A stretch of 64,000 nt of DNA from Hyphococcus sp. (GTDB taxonomy: Bacteria > Pseudomonadota > Alphaproteobacteria > Caulobacterales > Parvularculaceae): assembly GCA_021776375.1 (NCBI GenBank), contig JAJFGA010000028.1:1-64000 (forward strand), read 5' to 3'. Under the pieces are notes generated by a model, which saw nothing but the letters and a program-made list of their open reading frames with translations, was not told where the DNA came from and did not search any database. How positions within the stretch are numbered: the stretch's first letter is position 1; every line of letters starts with the position of its first letter. Below are positions 26,434 to 35,017 of this stretch, piece after piece. The translations under genes were made by a program, and so were the position numbers.

Positions 26434-27278
26434 CGGTGGTCTTTTAATTTGAGTGCGCGGGCATAGGCGCTTTTGCGCGCAACGCCGAGGATGCTTGCCG
26501 CTTGCGCAGCGGCGTCCTTAACGCTCATCGTTTCAAGCGCGTCTTTGAGGAAGCGGTCGAGCGCTTCTGGAGTGACGGGTTTGGGCTCGGGCGGAAATAC
26601 CAAGACGACAATCTCGCCCTTTGGCGGCGCGTCTTTATAACCAGCTGCGAGCTCAGATAATTCACCCTCGCGAAATTCTTCATGGAGTTTTGTCAACTCA
26701 CGGGCGACCACCGCACGACGCTCGCCAAAAGCTTTCGCCATTGCCTCAAGGCAGGCGCAAAGGCGCGGGCCTGTCTCATAAAAGACCAGCGTCGCGGCGA
26801 CCTCTGCAACGGTGGCGAACGCCTTGTCGCGGGCCCCGGCGCGTGATGGGGCAAACCCTGCAAACAGGAAATGATCGCTAGGCGCTCCGGCGGCTGACAG
26901 CGCAGTGATCACGGCCGACGCTCCGGGGATTGGGGTGACCGCAACGCCCGCCTCGCGCGCCTCGCGCACCAGCTTATAGCCCGGATCGGAGATCAACGGC
27001 GTGCCGGCGTCGGAGACCAGACACATCGCCGCGCCATCTTGCAGTTTTTTAATAATGCCCGGGCGCGTCCGGGCCGCATTGTGCTCATGATAAGCTTTGA
27101 GCGGGGTTTTGATCCCATAGGCGGCGCAAAGCTTGGCGGTCTGGCGGGTGTCCTCGCAGACGATCAAATCGGCGGCCTTAAGCGTTTCGACAGCCCGATA
27201 GGTTATGTCGCCGAGATTGCCGATTGGCGTTGCGGTCACATAAAGGCCGGGTTCGAGGCGTAGGGGCGTATGGGTCAT
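26430..27278 (-). CDS. rsmI: 16S rRNA (cytidine1402-2'-O)-methyltransferase
   Basis: RsmI methylates the ribose of C1402 in the decoding centre. The tetrapyrrole-methylase-fold protein is 282 aa from the second of two adjacent ATGs (27278); 27281 is equally possible. It shows GLYVTATPIGNLGDITYRAVETL, CEDTRQTAKL, LVSDAGTPLISDPGYKLV, PGASAVITALSAAG and FYETGPRL, all diagnostic. It is divergent from the LpoA-like gene, a conserved arrangement. Confidence 0.96.
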   Translation of the reverse strand: MTHTPLRLEPGLYVTATPIGNLGDITYRAVETLKAADLIVCEDTRQTAKLCAAYGIKTPLKAYHEHNAARTRPGIIKKLQDGAAMCLVSDAGTPLISDPGYKLVREAREAGVAVTPIPGASAVITALSAAGAPSDHFLFAGFAPSRAGARDKAFATVAEVAATLVFYETGPRLCACLEAMAKAFGERRAVVARELTKLHEEFREGELSELAAGYKDAPPKGEIVVLVFPPEPKPVTPEALDRFLKDALETMSVKDAAAQAASILGVARKSAYARALKLKDHR

Positions 27279-27413
27279 CAACGCAACGATTGGCCCGGTC
27301 GGCAGCGCCCGTCAATCGGGACGATGGACGGGATGGTCGATCAGGCTTGTTTACGGCGCGGGCGGCGGCGGTTAGTCTTGCGCTCGCATATCACAATAGT
27401 AAGGGCGGAGTTT

Positions 27414-28766
27414 ATGCGCATGGATGTTGGTTTTGGATTGCGGGTAGGGCTCGCGAGCCTTATGGCGGCGGCGATTGTCGCTTGTGAGACCGCGCCGGTG
27501 CGCCCGAGTCCTTCGGTGGTCACGCTGCCCGGCCAGCCCGGTATTGAAGCGCCGGAGAGTGCAGCGACGCCCGGTCCGGAATTTGATCAGGAAGCGCGCC
27601 GTTATGATCGTCGCGGCTATGCCCGCCCGCGCCATATGGACGGTGAGGAGCCAGTGCGCGTCGGCCTGCTGTTGCCATTTTCCGCCAATAGCGCGCCGGC
27701 CCAGAAGGTCGCCTCGGCGATGTTTGACGCCGCCCAGCTGGCTGCGTTCGACGCCGGCGATGAGCGCTTCTTGCTGATCCCAAAAGACACCAAAGGCACC
27801 GCGATTGGCGCGGCGGATGCGGCGCGCTCCGCGCTTGCCGATGGCGCTGAAATTATTTTAGGGCCATTATTTTCTGAATCGGTTGAGGCGGCGGCGGTGG
27901 TTACGCGCGCCGCTGCAACGCCGATGATTGCATTTTCTTCCGACCTCAAATCCGGCGGCGACGGAGTTTATCTGTTGAGCTTCCCGCCGGAGCTCGAAAT
28001 CGAACGCGTCACCGAATATGCGGTTAGCCAGGAATTAACGCGCTTCGGCGTGCTTGCGCCGCTAACCGAATATGGCAACCGGGTCTCTGGCGCATTCGCC
28101 GAAGCGGTGTTTGTACGCGGCGGGATTATAATTCACGAAGAGCGTTATATGCAGGAGCCGGACGCGATGTTGGCGCCGGCCAAACGGCTTGCACGGTTTT
28201 CGGAAGAAATCGTACCGCTCGAACTGCGCCATGAATATAATGGCGAGAAGCCAGAGCCTGGTGCTGAAGAAGCTGGCTACACTCAAGGCTATCAGGCGGT
28301 TTTGATGCCGGAGCAGGGCACGCTGTTGCGCGCGCTCGCGCCGCTCTTGCCGTTCTACAACGTTGATATCACGCGGGTGAAACTGCTTGGCATATCGGCG
28401 TGGAAAAACCCGCGCCTGACCCGCGAGCCGGCCTTGCGCGGCGGCTGGTTTGCCGCGCCCGATCCCGAGATTACGCGCAATTTTGAAAACCGTTTCGCTG
28501 GCGCGTTTGGCGCGCCGCCGCCACGGCTTGCCTCGCTGGCCTATGACGCTTCTCTCCTCGCCGCCCGGCTTGCGGCGAGCGAGCGCAAGCGCAACCGCTT
28601 TTCGGTGGAGACGATTACCGATCCCAATGGTTATTTCGGCGCCGACGGCCTGTTCCGCCTGAATGCGGATGGATCCGTTGAGCGCGGCTTGGCGATTTTG
28701 GAAATTCAGCCCGGCGGTATTTTAACCATCGATCCCGCGCCGCGCAGCTTCGCGCCGAGCTTTTGA
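27414..28766 (+). CDS. LppC/LpoA-like penicillin-binding protein activator lipoprotein
   Basis: This is an outer-membrane lipoprotein related to LpoA, the activator of PBP1A. Starting at the ATG at 27414 (GGCGGAG upstream), the 450-residue protein has a signal peptide ending in a lipobox (AAIVAC). A linker and a periplasmic-binding-protein fold follow: VRVGLLLPFSANSAPAQKVASAMFDAAQLAAFDAG, GAEIILGPLFSESVEAAAVV, TPMIAFSSD. The track start at 27270 lies in the intergenic region. Position opposite rsmI matches LpoA genes in other proteobacteria. The N-terminal TPR domain of E. coli LpoA is missing, as usual in this class. Confidence 0.88.
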   Translation: MRMDVGFGLRVGLASLMAAAIVACETAPVRPSPSVVTLPGQPGIEAPESAATPGPEFDQEARRYDRRGYARPRHMDGEEPVRVGLLLPFSANSAPAQKVASAMFDAAQLAAFDAGDERFLLIPKDTKGTAIGAADAARSALADGAEIILGPLFSESVEAAAVVTRAAATPMIAFSSDLKSGGDGVYLLSFPPELEIERVTEYAVSQELTRFGVLAPLTEYGNRVSGAFAEAVFVRGGIIIHEERYMQEPDAMLAPAKRLARFSEEIVPLELRHEYNGEKPEPGAEEAGYTQGYQAVLMPEQGTLLRALAPLLPFYNVDITRVKLLGISAWKNPRLTREPALRGGWFAAPDPEITRNFENRFAGAFGAPPPRLASLAYDASLLAARLAASERKRNRFSVETITDPNGYFGADGLFRLNADGSVERGLAILEIQPGGILTIDPAPRSFAPSF

Positions 28767-28816
28767 CGGTTGCCTGCAACGCGGGCGGCAGGGTTTGTTT
28801 ACCGGAGATAAAGATA

Positions 28817-29533
28817 TTGCGTATTCTGCCTTGCGTTCTTGGCGTACTTTTCTTTGTGGCATCGGCGCAGGCTGAAGACGAGCCGCCACAAGCCATTCAC
28901 ACTCTGACGGCGGCCGCTGGGCAAGCCGCGGCGTTTGGTGATGTGCGCTATGCGTTTAGCCTTGATCACTGGAGCGAACAGAACGGCGAGGAGCTTAATC
29001 TGCGTTTGCGGTTTGACCCTCGGATGGCTCAGGGCGAACAATGGTCGCTATTGGACGCCTCCCTCGACGATCTGTCCAAAGTTCAAAGGAAAGCCTTCAA
29101 GCAATTTCAGAAATCAGAAAATCCCGACGATGCGCTCGTCTATGACAAGTTGGAAGACATGCTCGGTGATGTTGTTCTGGTAGAGGAAACCACAGCTGAC
29201 GCGATTTTCACCGCGCCAGTTGTCAGTGAGGATCTGCCGGAAGGTGTTTTGGAAATGACGATTATGCTCAACAAAGCCGCCGGTTTTGTCTCGCAGATCG
29301 ATATGCGCTCAATAAAGCCGTTCAAACCAGCCGCGATTGCAAAAATAAAATCGATGACCCAGAGCCAGACCTTTGCAGCTCCCGACAGCGATGGCGTTGC
29401 GTTGTTGCAGACAAGCGAAGGCGCCGCCAATGGCAAGGCAGTGTTGAAATCATTCACCTCACAAAGCCGCCAGAGCTATTTTGATATTGAACGCATCGAT
29501 CCACCGGCATCTCCCGTGGCCGATACTGAATAA
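28817..29533 (+). CDS. Hypothetical secreted protein
   Basis: A 238-residue protein from a TTG start at 28817 with a GGAG site 10 bp upstream. This start yields a clear signal peptide (RILPCVLGVLFFVASAQA). I do not recognise the mature domain. It is polar, contains FAAPDSDGVALLQTSEGAANGKAVL, and has a periodic beta-like pattern with IDMRSIKPFKPAAIAKIKSM near the C-terminus. It follows the LpoA-like gene closely and may be co-transcribed. It converges on hemW with a 20-bp gap. Confidence 0.72.
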   Translation: MRILPCVLGVLFFVASAQAEDEPPQAIHTLTAAAGQAAAFGDVRYAFSLDHWSEQNGEELNLRLRFDPRMAQGEQWSLLDASLDDLSKVQRKAFKQFQKSENPDDALVYDKLEDMLGDVVLVEETTADAIFTAPVVSEDLPEGVLEMTIMLNKAAGFVSQIDMRSIKPFKPAAIAKIKSMTQSQTFAAPDSDGVALLQTSEGAANGKAVLKSFTSQSRQSYFDIERIDPPASPVADTE

Positions 29534-29553
29534 AGCGGCAAGCGCAAAAGGCT

Positions 29554-30687
29554 TTAGCGCAGCAATTCATAAAGCACGGCATTGAGTACGCGCCGCCCAT
29601 TTACTGTAGCACGCAAGCGCCCGCAATCGAGCGTTACGAGACCGTCGTCGATGAGCGCGTGAAGGCGCTCAGTGCGGCGCTCATCGGCATAGAAGTAATC
29701 GTCAGCATAGAGCGTTACGCCGTCAGTGAGGCGCAGACCCATGGTTAGGCGCTCCACTAGCTGCGCGGTCTCATCCAACACTTCGGTTACATAGCGATCG
29801 GCGCCACCTGACAAATAGTCCGCAGGCGTCTTGGCGGCCTCCGTTGCGAGGCGGCGTCCATCAATGCTCAACCGCCCATGAGCACCGGGGCCGACGCCGA
29901 TATAGTCATGGTAATTCCAATAGATGAGATTGTGCCGTGAGCGCGCGTCCTGTGCGGCATGGTTTGAGATTTCATAGGCGGGAAGCCCGGCGTCGGCGGT
30001 CATCTCCTGGGCGAGGTCAAACTGGTCGGCGCATTGATCTTCGGTTGCCGGCGCCCATCGCCCGGCGGCGACGGCCTTGGCGAAGGCTGTGCCTGGCTCG
30101 ATGGTGAGCTGGTAGAGCGATAGATGGCCGACGCCAAAATTAAGCGCTTCACCGAGTTCATCGCGCCAGGCGCTCAGCGTCTGTCCCGGCCGGGCGTAGA
30201 TGAGGTCAAATGTGGTGCGTTTGAATGTCCGTTGCGCCGTTTCGATAGCCCGTCTTGCGCTGGCGGCGTCATGATCGCGCCCGAGGAAGGCGAGCGCATC
30301 ATCGCGCAGCGACTGGACGCCAAGCGACAGACGATTGACGCCGGCGGCGGCCAGCGCCTCAAAATGCGATTGCTCCGCATCCGTTGGATTGGCCTCAATG
30401 GTGATTTCAGGGCCGGGTTCAAACCCCCAAAGCCGTTCGCAAGTGCAGATCACCGCATCGATTACGTCCAGCGGCGCCAGCGACGGCGTGCCGCCGCCAA
30501 AATAGAGGCTGGTCAGCTTACGGTTTGGCGTCCGCGCCGCCATGAGTTCAAGATCGCGCGTCAACATTTCTGCCCAGCGCGCCGCATCAAGGGCTTTGTT
30601 TTTGTAAATATTAAAGTCGCAATAAGGGCAAATTCGCGCACAATAAGGCCAGTGAACATAAACCCCAAGCGGCGTATGGTTAGCCAT
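29554..30687 (-). CDS. hemW: Radical SAM heme chaperone HemW
   Basis: HemW is a radical-SAM relative of HemN that is thought to deliver heme to respiratory enzymes. The ATG at 30687 ([26 protein letters not shown]) gives 377 aa. The CxxxCxxC cluster lacks the fourth Cys typical of true HemN, as expected for HemW. LYFGGGTPSL, EANPTDAEQSHFEALAAAGVNRLSLGVQSL and HGRLSIDGRR are present. The start lies 8 bp inside the upstream metallo-beta-lactamase gene. Confidence 0.94.
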   Translation of the reverse strand: MANHTPLGVYVHWPYCARICPYCDFNIYKNKALDAARWAEMLTRDLELMAARTPNRKLTSLYFGGGTPSLAPLDVIDAVICTCERLWGFEPGPEITIEANPTDAEQSHFEALAAAGVNRLSLGVQSLRDDALAFLGRDHDAASARRAIETAQRTFKRTTFDLIYARPGQTLSAWRDELGEALNFGVGHLSLYQLTIEPGTAFAKAVAAGRWAPATEDQCADQFDLAQEMTADAGLPAYEISNHAAQDARSRHNLIYWNYHDYIGVGPGAHGRLSIDGRRLATEAAKTPADYLSGGADRYVTEVLDETAQLVERLTMGLRLTDGVTLYADDYFYADERRTERLHALIDDGLVTLDCGRLRATVNGRRVLNAVLYELLR

Positions 30688-31456
30688 TAGCGGCCTCGGC
30701 CAGCGCAATCGTGTGATCCAGAAGGTCGCGGCCGCCCGGTGCGCCATGGCTCGGGATAATAATTTCGGCGTCGGGGAATTCGGCAGCGACGCGGCGCACC
30801 GTATCGGCCCATGCGGCGATATCTGCGTCGGCCGTGCTGCCGAGGCTGTTCGATTCGTCCGGCCGGATCAGACATCCCCCGAACAGTACCTTCGTCTTTG
30901 GATCATAGGCGACGATGTTGTCGCGCGTGTGGCCGGGGCCCGGGTAGAAAAACTGGATCCTCCCGACTTCCCAGGATGCTGGGCCTCCACGCTGATAATC
31001 GAAATAGGGAACAGAATCTCTGGCCGGGGTCAGGCCGCGCTTGGTGGCGGCCTCATTTGTTAACTCGAAAGCTAACGTGACCCAGTTGCGTTTGTTGACA
31101 GTGTCCATTCCCCCCATCTTGTCGGCATGGGCGTGGGTCGGAACAAGTGTTCCCGGGCCGTTGAATATCTGCTCGTCGATCAGATCGAGTAACCGCTCCG
31201 TATCCGCATTACTCCAGGCAGTATCAATAACTATTAGTTCGTTGTCGTCTTTAACGATAAGTCCCTGCGAAAGAATCAGCCCCCAGGGCTCGATAGTTTC
31301 GTAGCTCTTGTGGATCCAGACATCTTCAGCGATTTTCTCCAGCGCCAAGTCAGGATTGCCACCCTCTTGGGCAAGTCCGTGTTGCGACGTGGGCGCCAAA
31401 GTGCAGGCGGCAAGCAACAGTCCGCCGAATATCCAAAGTGTAAGATTTCTAATCAT
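30680..31456 (-). CDS. Subclass B1 metallo-beta-lactamase, NDM-like lipoprotein
   Basis: A 258-residue MBL-fold enzyme with a complete B1 di-zinc site: H108 and H110 with D112 in [13 protein letters not shown]176 in [10 protein letters not shown]195 in FGGCLIR and H237 in [15 protein letters not shown], the GGCLI/SLG segment and HADKMGGMD match NDM-type enzymes closely. At the second-shell positions Arg198 replaces the usual Lys, and Ser207 replaces Asn. A lipobox (LLAAC18) predicts an outer-membrane lipoprotein, as in NDM-1. B1 enzymes hydrolyse beta-lactams in the periplasm, but activity here is inferred from sequence. It overlaps rdgB upstream and hemW downstream by 8 bp each, so it belongs to that operon. 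Confidence 0.9.
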   Translation of the reverse strand: MIRNLTLWIFGGLLLAACTLAPTSQHGLAQEGGNPDLALEKIAEDVWIHKSYETIEPWGLILSQGLIVKDDNELIVIDTAWSNADTERLLDLIDEQIFNGPGTLVPTHAHADKMGGMDTVNKRNWVTLAFELTNEAATKRGLTPARDSVPYFDYQRGGPASWEVGRIQFFYPGPGHTRDNIVAYDPKTKVLFGGCLIRPDESNSLGSTADADIAAWADTVRRVAAEFPDAEIIIPSHGAPGGRDLLDHTIALAEAANG

Positions 31457-32066
31457 TTTCCAAACACGCTTTCGTCAGTTTACGGAAGGCATTGGCGCGA
31501 TGCGACATTGCGTGTTTCGCATCCGGCGCCATTTCGCCAAAAGTGACATCATACCCGTCAGGTATAAAGATCGGATCATAGCCAAATCCGTTGTCGCCGC
31601 GGGGCGGGAAGGTGAGTGTCCCTGTCACTTCCCCCTCGAATACTTCCTCAGCCCCATCCGGCCAGGCAAGACAAAGCGCACAAACAAAGCGTGCGGAGAG
31701 GTCGCGTGCGCCGCGTTCTGTCAGCTGTTCCTCGATTTTCTTCATCGCGCGGCCAAAATCGCGCGGCTCGCCGGCCCAGCGGGCAGAATAAATCCCGGGC
31801 GCGCCGCTGAGAGCAGCAACCGCCAGCCCGGAATCATCGCCGAGGGCAGGCAGGTTTGAGGCGTCTGCAGCGGCCCTCGCCTTGAGAATAGCGTTCTCAG
31901 CGAAGGTTTTTCCGGTCTCTTCAGGGTCATTTAGGCCAATTTTTTTGGCGGACACCGTCTCGATACCGAAGGGGGTCACTAATGCATTGATTTCTATGAT
32001 TTTCCCGTCGTTGTGAGAGGCGATAATAAGCCGTCCAGGAGGCAATTTTCGTCGCTTTTCGATCAT
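31449..32066 (-). CDS. rdgB: XTP/dITP pyrophosphatase (RdgB/HAM1)
   Basis: This house-cleaning enzyme hydrolyses dITP, XTP and similar non-canonical purine NTPs. The 205-residue protein shows [81 protein letters not shown] and [13 protein letters not shown], all family signatures. It opens the rdgB-MBL-hemW operon. The promoter region is shared with the leader of the divergent small-peptide genes. Confidence 0.96.
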   Translation of the reverse strand: MIEKRRKLPPGRLIIASHNDGKIIEINALVTPFGIETVSAKKIGLNDPEETGKTFAENAILKARAAADASNLPALGDDSGLAVAALSGAPGIYSARWAGEPRDFGRAMKKIEEQLTERGARDLSARFVCALCLAWPDGAEEVFEGEVTGTLTFPPRGDNGFGYDPIFIPDGYDVTFGEMAPDAKHAMSHRANAFRKLTKACLEND

Positions 32067-32114
32067 GTTTTACCCTTTTTCGGAAAATATTTATCGTTTT
32101 TCGAGAAAAAACCC

Positions 32115-32146
32115 TTGCATTGTTTTTCGATAAGTGTATATCGATA
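32115..32146 (+). promoter_or_regulatory. Promoter-like element with TATCGATA palindrome
   Basis: A TTGCAT (-35-like, 32115-32120), 16 bp, then TATATC (-10-like, 32137-32142) reads toward the small peptides. The perfect palindrome TATCGATA (32139-32146) overlaps the -10. A TCGATA half-site lies at 32128-32133 and a TTATCG half-site at 32091-32096. It could be the operator of the XRE protein encoded 1.2 kb away. That link is inference. Confidence 0.4.
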
Positions 32147-32149
32147 ATC

Positions 32150-32375
32150 AACAAGACGGCGAAACAAACGCCGCAACGGAAAACCGGCCCAAAAGCCAGA
32201 TGGCGATAAAAACAAGACCGGCGATCCGAACACAAGACCCTCCAGCGAAGGCTGGAAATAAAAATCACCGGCAAAGCCGGAACAAAAAAAGAGCGGCTGG
32301 GAAAGCCCAGACCGCTCAGAAGATCAGAAATGAGTTGCGTCGCTTCAACTAGGGAAAAAGAAAAGGAGAAATCCC
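32150..32375 (+). promoter_or_regulatory. Long 5' leader with a string of hairpins
   Basis: The 226 nt before the first small peptide contain no ORF but a regular series of short GC hairpins joined by A-rich linkers. They are CGGCG/CGCCG (32157-32173), CCAGC-GAAG-GCTGG (32242-32255), CCGGC-AAA-GCCGG (32268-32280) and GAGCGGCTGGG-AAAG-CCCAGaCCGCTC (32291-32317). No hairpin is followed by a T-run, so they are not terminators. The pattern suggests a structured leader, riboregulator or stable sRNA. It matches no riboswitch I know. Confidence 0.55.
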
Positions 32376-32510
32376 ATGTCTAACAAACACTCAACAGATA
32401 ACTTCGGTGGATTTGGCGGCATTGTCAATGGTCTGGCCGTTTTGGTCACGATTTCCTTGATCGGCGCTGGCTACCTCACGGCCCTCGGCTCATTCGCAGG
32501 CATTGCGTAA
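32376..32510 (+). CDS. Small membrane peptide 1
   Basis: A 44-residue ORF too short for the track: MSNKHSTDNFGGFGGIVNGL and then a single hydrophobic helix (AVLVTISLIGAGYLTALGSFAGIA). It has a strong ribosome site (AAAAGGAG, about 8 bp before the ATG). The Gly-rich start and single helix suggest an inner-membrane micropeptide; I recognise no family. Its stop shares TAATG with the start of the next peptide, which supports both frames. Confidence 0.65.
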   Translation: MSNKHSTDNFGGFGGIVNGLAVLVTISLIGAGYLTALGSFAGIA

Positions 32511-32668
32511 TGTCCAAATTCTTTCAATTTGCAGCCGCGGCTCTGTTGGCGGCGGTTGCCGCAGCGAGCCTTGCGGGGCTCGCGATAGCGGCCGAGCAAG
32601 GACCAGGCGCTACGCTTGCGGGCGCTAACCTCTGTCAAAAAGCTATATGTTTTGTGGCTTTCTTTTGA
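32510..32668 (+). CDS. Small secreted or membrane peptide 2
   Basis: A 52-residue ORF below the track limit. It starts on the TAATG overlap with peptide 1 and so is probably translationally coupled. The sequence is MSKFFQFAAAALLAAVAAASL followed by AGLAIAAEQGPGA, a good signal-peptide-like N-terminus with a cleavage-like IAA-E site. A short tail with two Cys (LCQKAICFVAFF) follows. No family recognised. The 154 bp behind it (32669-32822) hold no further gene. Confidence 0.55.
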   Translation: MSKFFQFAAAALLAAVAAASLAGLAIAAEQGPGATLAGANLCQKAICFVAFF

Positions 32669-32822
32669 ACCCTGCTCTGGGGCTGCTTGGGGAAAGTCAA
32701 GGCGTTGCGCTGATCGTCTGGCGGGCAGAATCGCCCGACGATATCCGCAGTCGGCAGATTGACATCATGCCGGGGCGTTTTCACAAAAGCGCAAATTTGG
32801 GACTTAGGACGGAGACAGGCGG

Positions 32823-33329
32823 ATGCGCGCGATAGGAAAAGGATCACTAGCGTCTATCCTCGCTATGGGTCTGAACATAACACGGATTATTTTGTGGCTT
32901 GCCTTTATCGGGTTTTCGATTGCTCTGGTGGTTATTCCCTTAGCGTCGATCGTCTACGGGATGTTCCAGGGCTTTGATGACGGCGACGCTCTTGTCGAGG
33001 GCGCAGATTATATCCAAATCGCATATCAATTCGTCAGCTTTGGCGTCATGTTGTTTGTCATCACCCGATTGCTGGAAGTTTTGAAAACGCTGCGTTTCGG
33101 CTCGCCCTTCGTAAAAGAGAACGCCGACCACTTTCGTACCGTTGGCTATGCTCTTCTGATTGGGGAGGGCGCCAAAATCGCTTTCGGGCTGCTTTCGTTG
33201 ATCACCAGCGCCGACATTGAAATTGACACCCAGCCGATCACCTGGCTGGCGATCATCACTGTTTTTGTGCTTGCAGAAGTGTTTCACGAAGGCGCGCGGA
33301 TGAAAGAAGAACAGGATCTTACGGTTTAA
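32823..33329 (+). CDS. DUF2975 membrane protein
   Basis: A 168-residue inner-membrane protein with four hydrophobic segments. DUF2975 landmarks are FGSPFVKENADHFRTVGYALLIGEGAKI and the C-terminal VLAEVFHEGARMKEEQDLTV. DUF2975 genes are typically coupled to a small XRE regulator, as here (3-bp gap). The membrane protein is suspected to control that regulator, but the signal is unknown. Confidence 0.9.
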   Translation: MRAIGKGSLASILAMGLNITRIILWLAFIGFSIALVVIPLASIVYGMFQGFDDGDALVEGADYIQIAYQFVSFGVMLFVITRLLEVLKTLRFGSPFVKENADHFRTVGYALLIGEGAKIAFGLLSLITSADIEIDTQPITWLAIITVFVLAEVFHEGARMKEEQDLTV

Positions 33330-33332
33330 ATC

Positions 33333-33563
33333 ATGGCGATTTCGGTAAAACTCGACCGCATACTTCTCGATCGCGGGATGTCTTTGACAGAATTGTCAGA
33401 GCGGGTCGGTGTGACGATCGCGAATTTATCGATCCTGAAAACCGGCAAGGCCAAAGCCATTCGTTTTTCAACGCTTGAGGCGATTTGTCATGAGCTTGAA
33501 TGCCAGCCCGGGGACATCTTGTTTTTTGACGTAGAAGATAGCGCCGCCAAGGCGGCGGAATAA
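33333..33563 (+). CDS. XRE/Cro-type regulator, YozG-like
   Basis: A 76-residue helix-turn-helix protein: ISVKLDRILLDRGMSLTELSERVGVTIANLSILKTGKAKAIRFSTLEAICHELECQPGDILFF. This is the YozG-like HTH that accompanies DUF2975. It has no other domain. It starts 3 bp after the DUF2975 stop and so is co-expressed. A likely target is the TATCGATA-containing promoter at 32.1 kb, which is inference. Confidence 0.9.
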   Translation: MAISVKLDRILLDRGMSLTELSERVGVTIANLSILKTGKAKAIRFSTLEAICHELECQPGDILFFDVEDSAAKAAE

Positions 33564-33589
33564 TCGTCCGGCGGAGTTTCTGGTTTTAC

Positions 33590-34906
33590 TTATTCGGCCT
33601 GACTGGCCGCGGCGATGCGCGATGGGCTTGCCTCGCCGACCGCGCGGCTGGTCATCGCAAATATCCATAGCGCTACGCCGAGCAAGCTTGTGCAGATATA
33701 GGGAATTTGCGGCGCTATGGAGTAAAGCCCGACGCCGAGCAACGGAGCGATAATAAAGCCGGAGGCGCCGGCCGCGCCGGTTAGGCCGATGGCCGCGCCC
33801 TGCTCGTCCGGCGTGACCGCCAGAGAGGCGGCGGCGTTAAAGCCGGGAACCGCAAGGCCGGCGCCAAAACCGGCAAGCACCATCCCGAAGATCACGATCC
33901 CCAGATGCGGCAATGTCCATATCAAACCATGTCCGGCGACAATTAAGACCGGCGCAATGCGCATCAACAAGCGCGGCTCAACGCCAAAGCGCTGGACGAT
34001 GACGATCTGCGAGAACAAGGCCGCCATTGCGCCGCCCATAAGGCCGAGGCCCACAAGTTGCGGCGCCATTTCAGTGGTTACGCCCAACGCATCCATAAAA
34101 TAAAACGCAATCGTCTGTACCAGGATGGCGTTGGCGATGCCAAAGGTGAGCCCGAAAATCAAGAATGGGCGAATGCGCCTGTCGCTTAATTTCATCTTGA
34201 TTGATTTTTTGCGTTGTTTCGGGCGCGTGTGCTCTGGCAGATAGAGGTAGACCGCAAAGCTCATAATGGCGGCAAGCCCGGCAATGGCGAAAAAAGGCGC
34301 CGTTGGCCCGAGCAGAGCAGCCACGGCGCCAAAGCCGGGACCAATCATCGCGCCGAGGCCGAATGCTGCGGAGTAGCTTGCAATTCCGGCGGTCCGATCG
34401 ACGGCGCTGGTGCGGTCGGCGATATAGGCTTGTGCTGCGGGAGGGCCGGCTGAGCCAAAGGCGCCATAAAAGCTCCGCGTGACGACCAGAACAACATAGA
34501 GAGGCGCACCCGATAGCGCGCCCAAAAGTCCCAGCTTGATCGTCGCCCCGAAAAGAATCATCGAGACGGCAAAGCCGACCAGACCGATTAATATATATGG
34601 CTTGCGCCCGCCACCGTCGCTGCGTCGACCCCAACGCGGTACGAAGAAAACCCAGCACACAGCCGAGATCATAAAGATCAAAACCACCTGCAAATCGGAC
34701 ACGCCGATGTCGCGGGCAATCGGCGGCAAGATCGAAAAGATGATGGTCTGGCCCATGCCAGCGCAGACCGCGCCGGCCAAAAGCAGCATAAAGGCGATCC
34801 GTCGCGCCTTTGGCGATGACGCTGCAAAATTTTCAGCTTCAGTGACAGCGCTTGCCGCGCCGGCATTTAAAGCATCATTACGTTTGGAAGAGTCGGGATT
34901 TTCCAT
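33590..34906 (-). CDS. MFS transporter (multidrug/tetracycline-resistance-like)
   Basis: A 438-residue 12-TM major facilitator. The start MENPDSSKRNDALNAGAASA at 34906 is preferred to the longer track start. The protein shows FMLLLAGAVCAGMGQTIIFSILPPIARDIGVSDLQV, then VPRWGRRSDGGGRKPYILIG (the MFS loop 2-3 signature) and FGAFGSAGPPAAQAYIADRTSAVDR. Substrates are unknown; drug efflux is the usual family guess. It is divergent from the GFA-family gene. Confidence 0.88.
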   Translation of the reverse strand: MENPDSSKRNDALNAGAASAVTEAENFAASSPKARRIAFMLLLAGAVCAGMGQTIIFSILPPIARDIGVSDLQVVLIFMISAVCWVFFVPRWGRRSDGGGRKPYILIGLVGFAVSMILFGATIKLGLLGALSGAPLYVVLVVTRSFYGAFGSAGPPAAQAYIADRTSAVDRTAGIASYSAAFGLGAMIGPGFGAVAALLGPTAPFFAIAGLAAIMSFAVYLYLPEHTRPKQRKKSIKMKLSDRRIRPFLIFGLTFGIANAILVQTIAFYFMDALGVTTEMAPQLVGLGLMGGAMAALFSQIVIVQRFGVEPRLLMRIAPVLIVAGHGLIWTLPHLGIVIFGMVLAGFGAGLAVPGFNAAASLAVTPDEQGAAIGLTGAAGASGFIIAPLLGVGLYSIAPQIPYICTSLLGVALWIFAMTSRAVGEASPSRIAAASQAE

Positions 34907-35017
34907 GGCCGTTTCAGAGCATGCGCAAGAGCACAGTGCAACAATGTTGTGTATGGTGGTCCCGGTTAACATGCGCGACATCCAGTCATGCACTCAAAGC
35001 CATGAGAGGCGGCGCCT

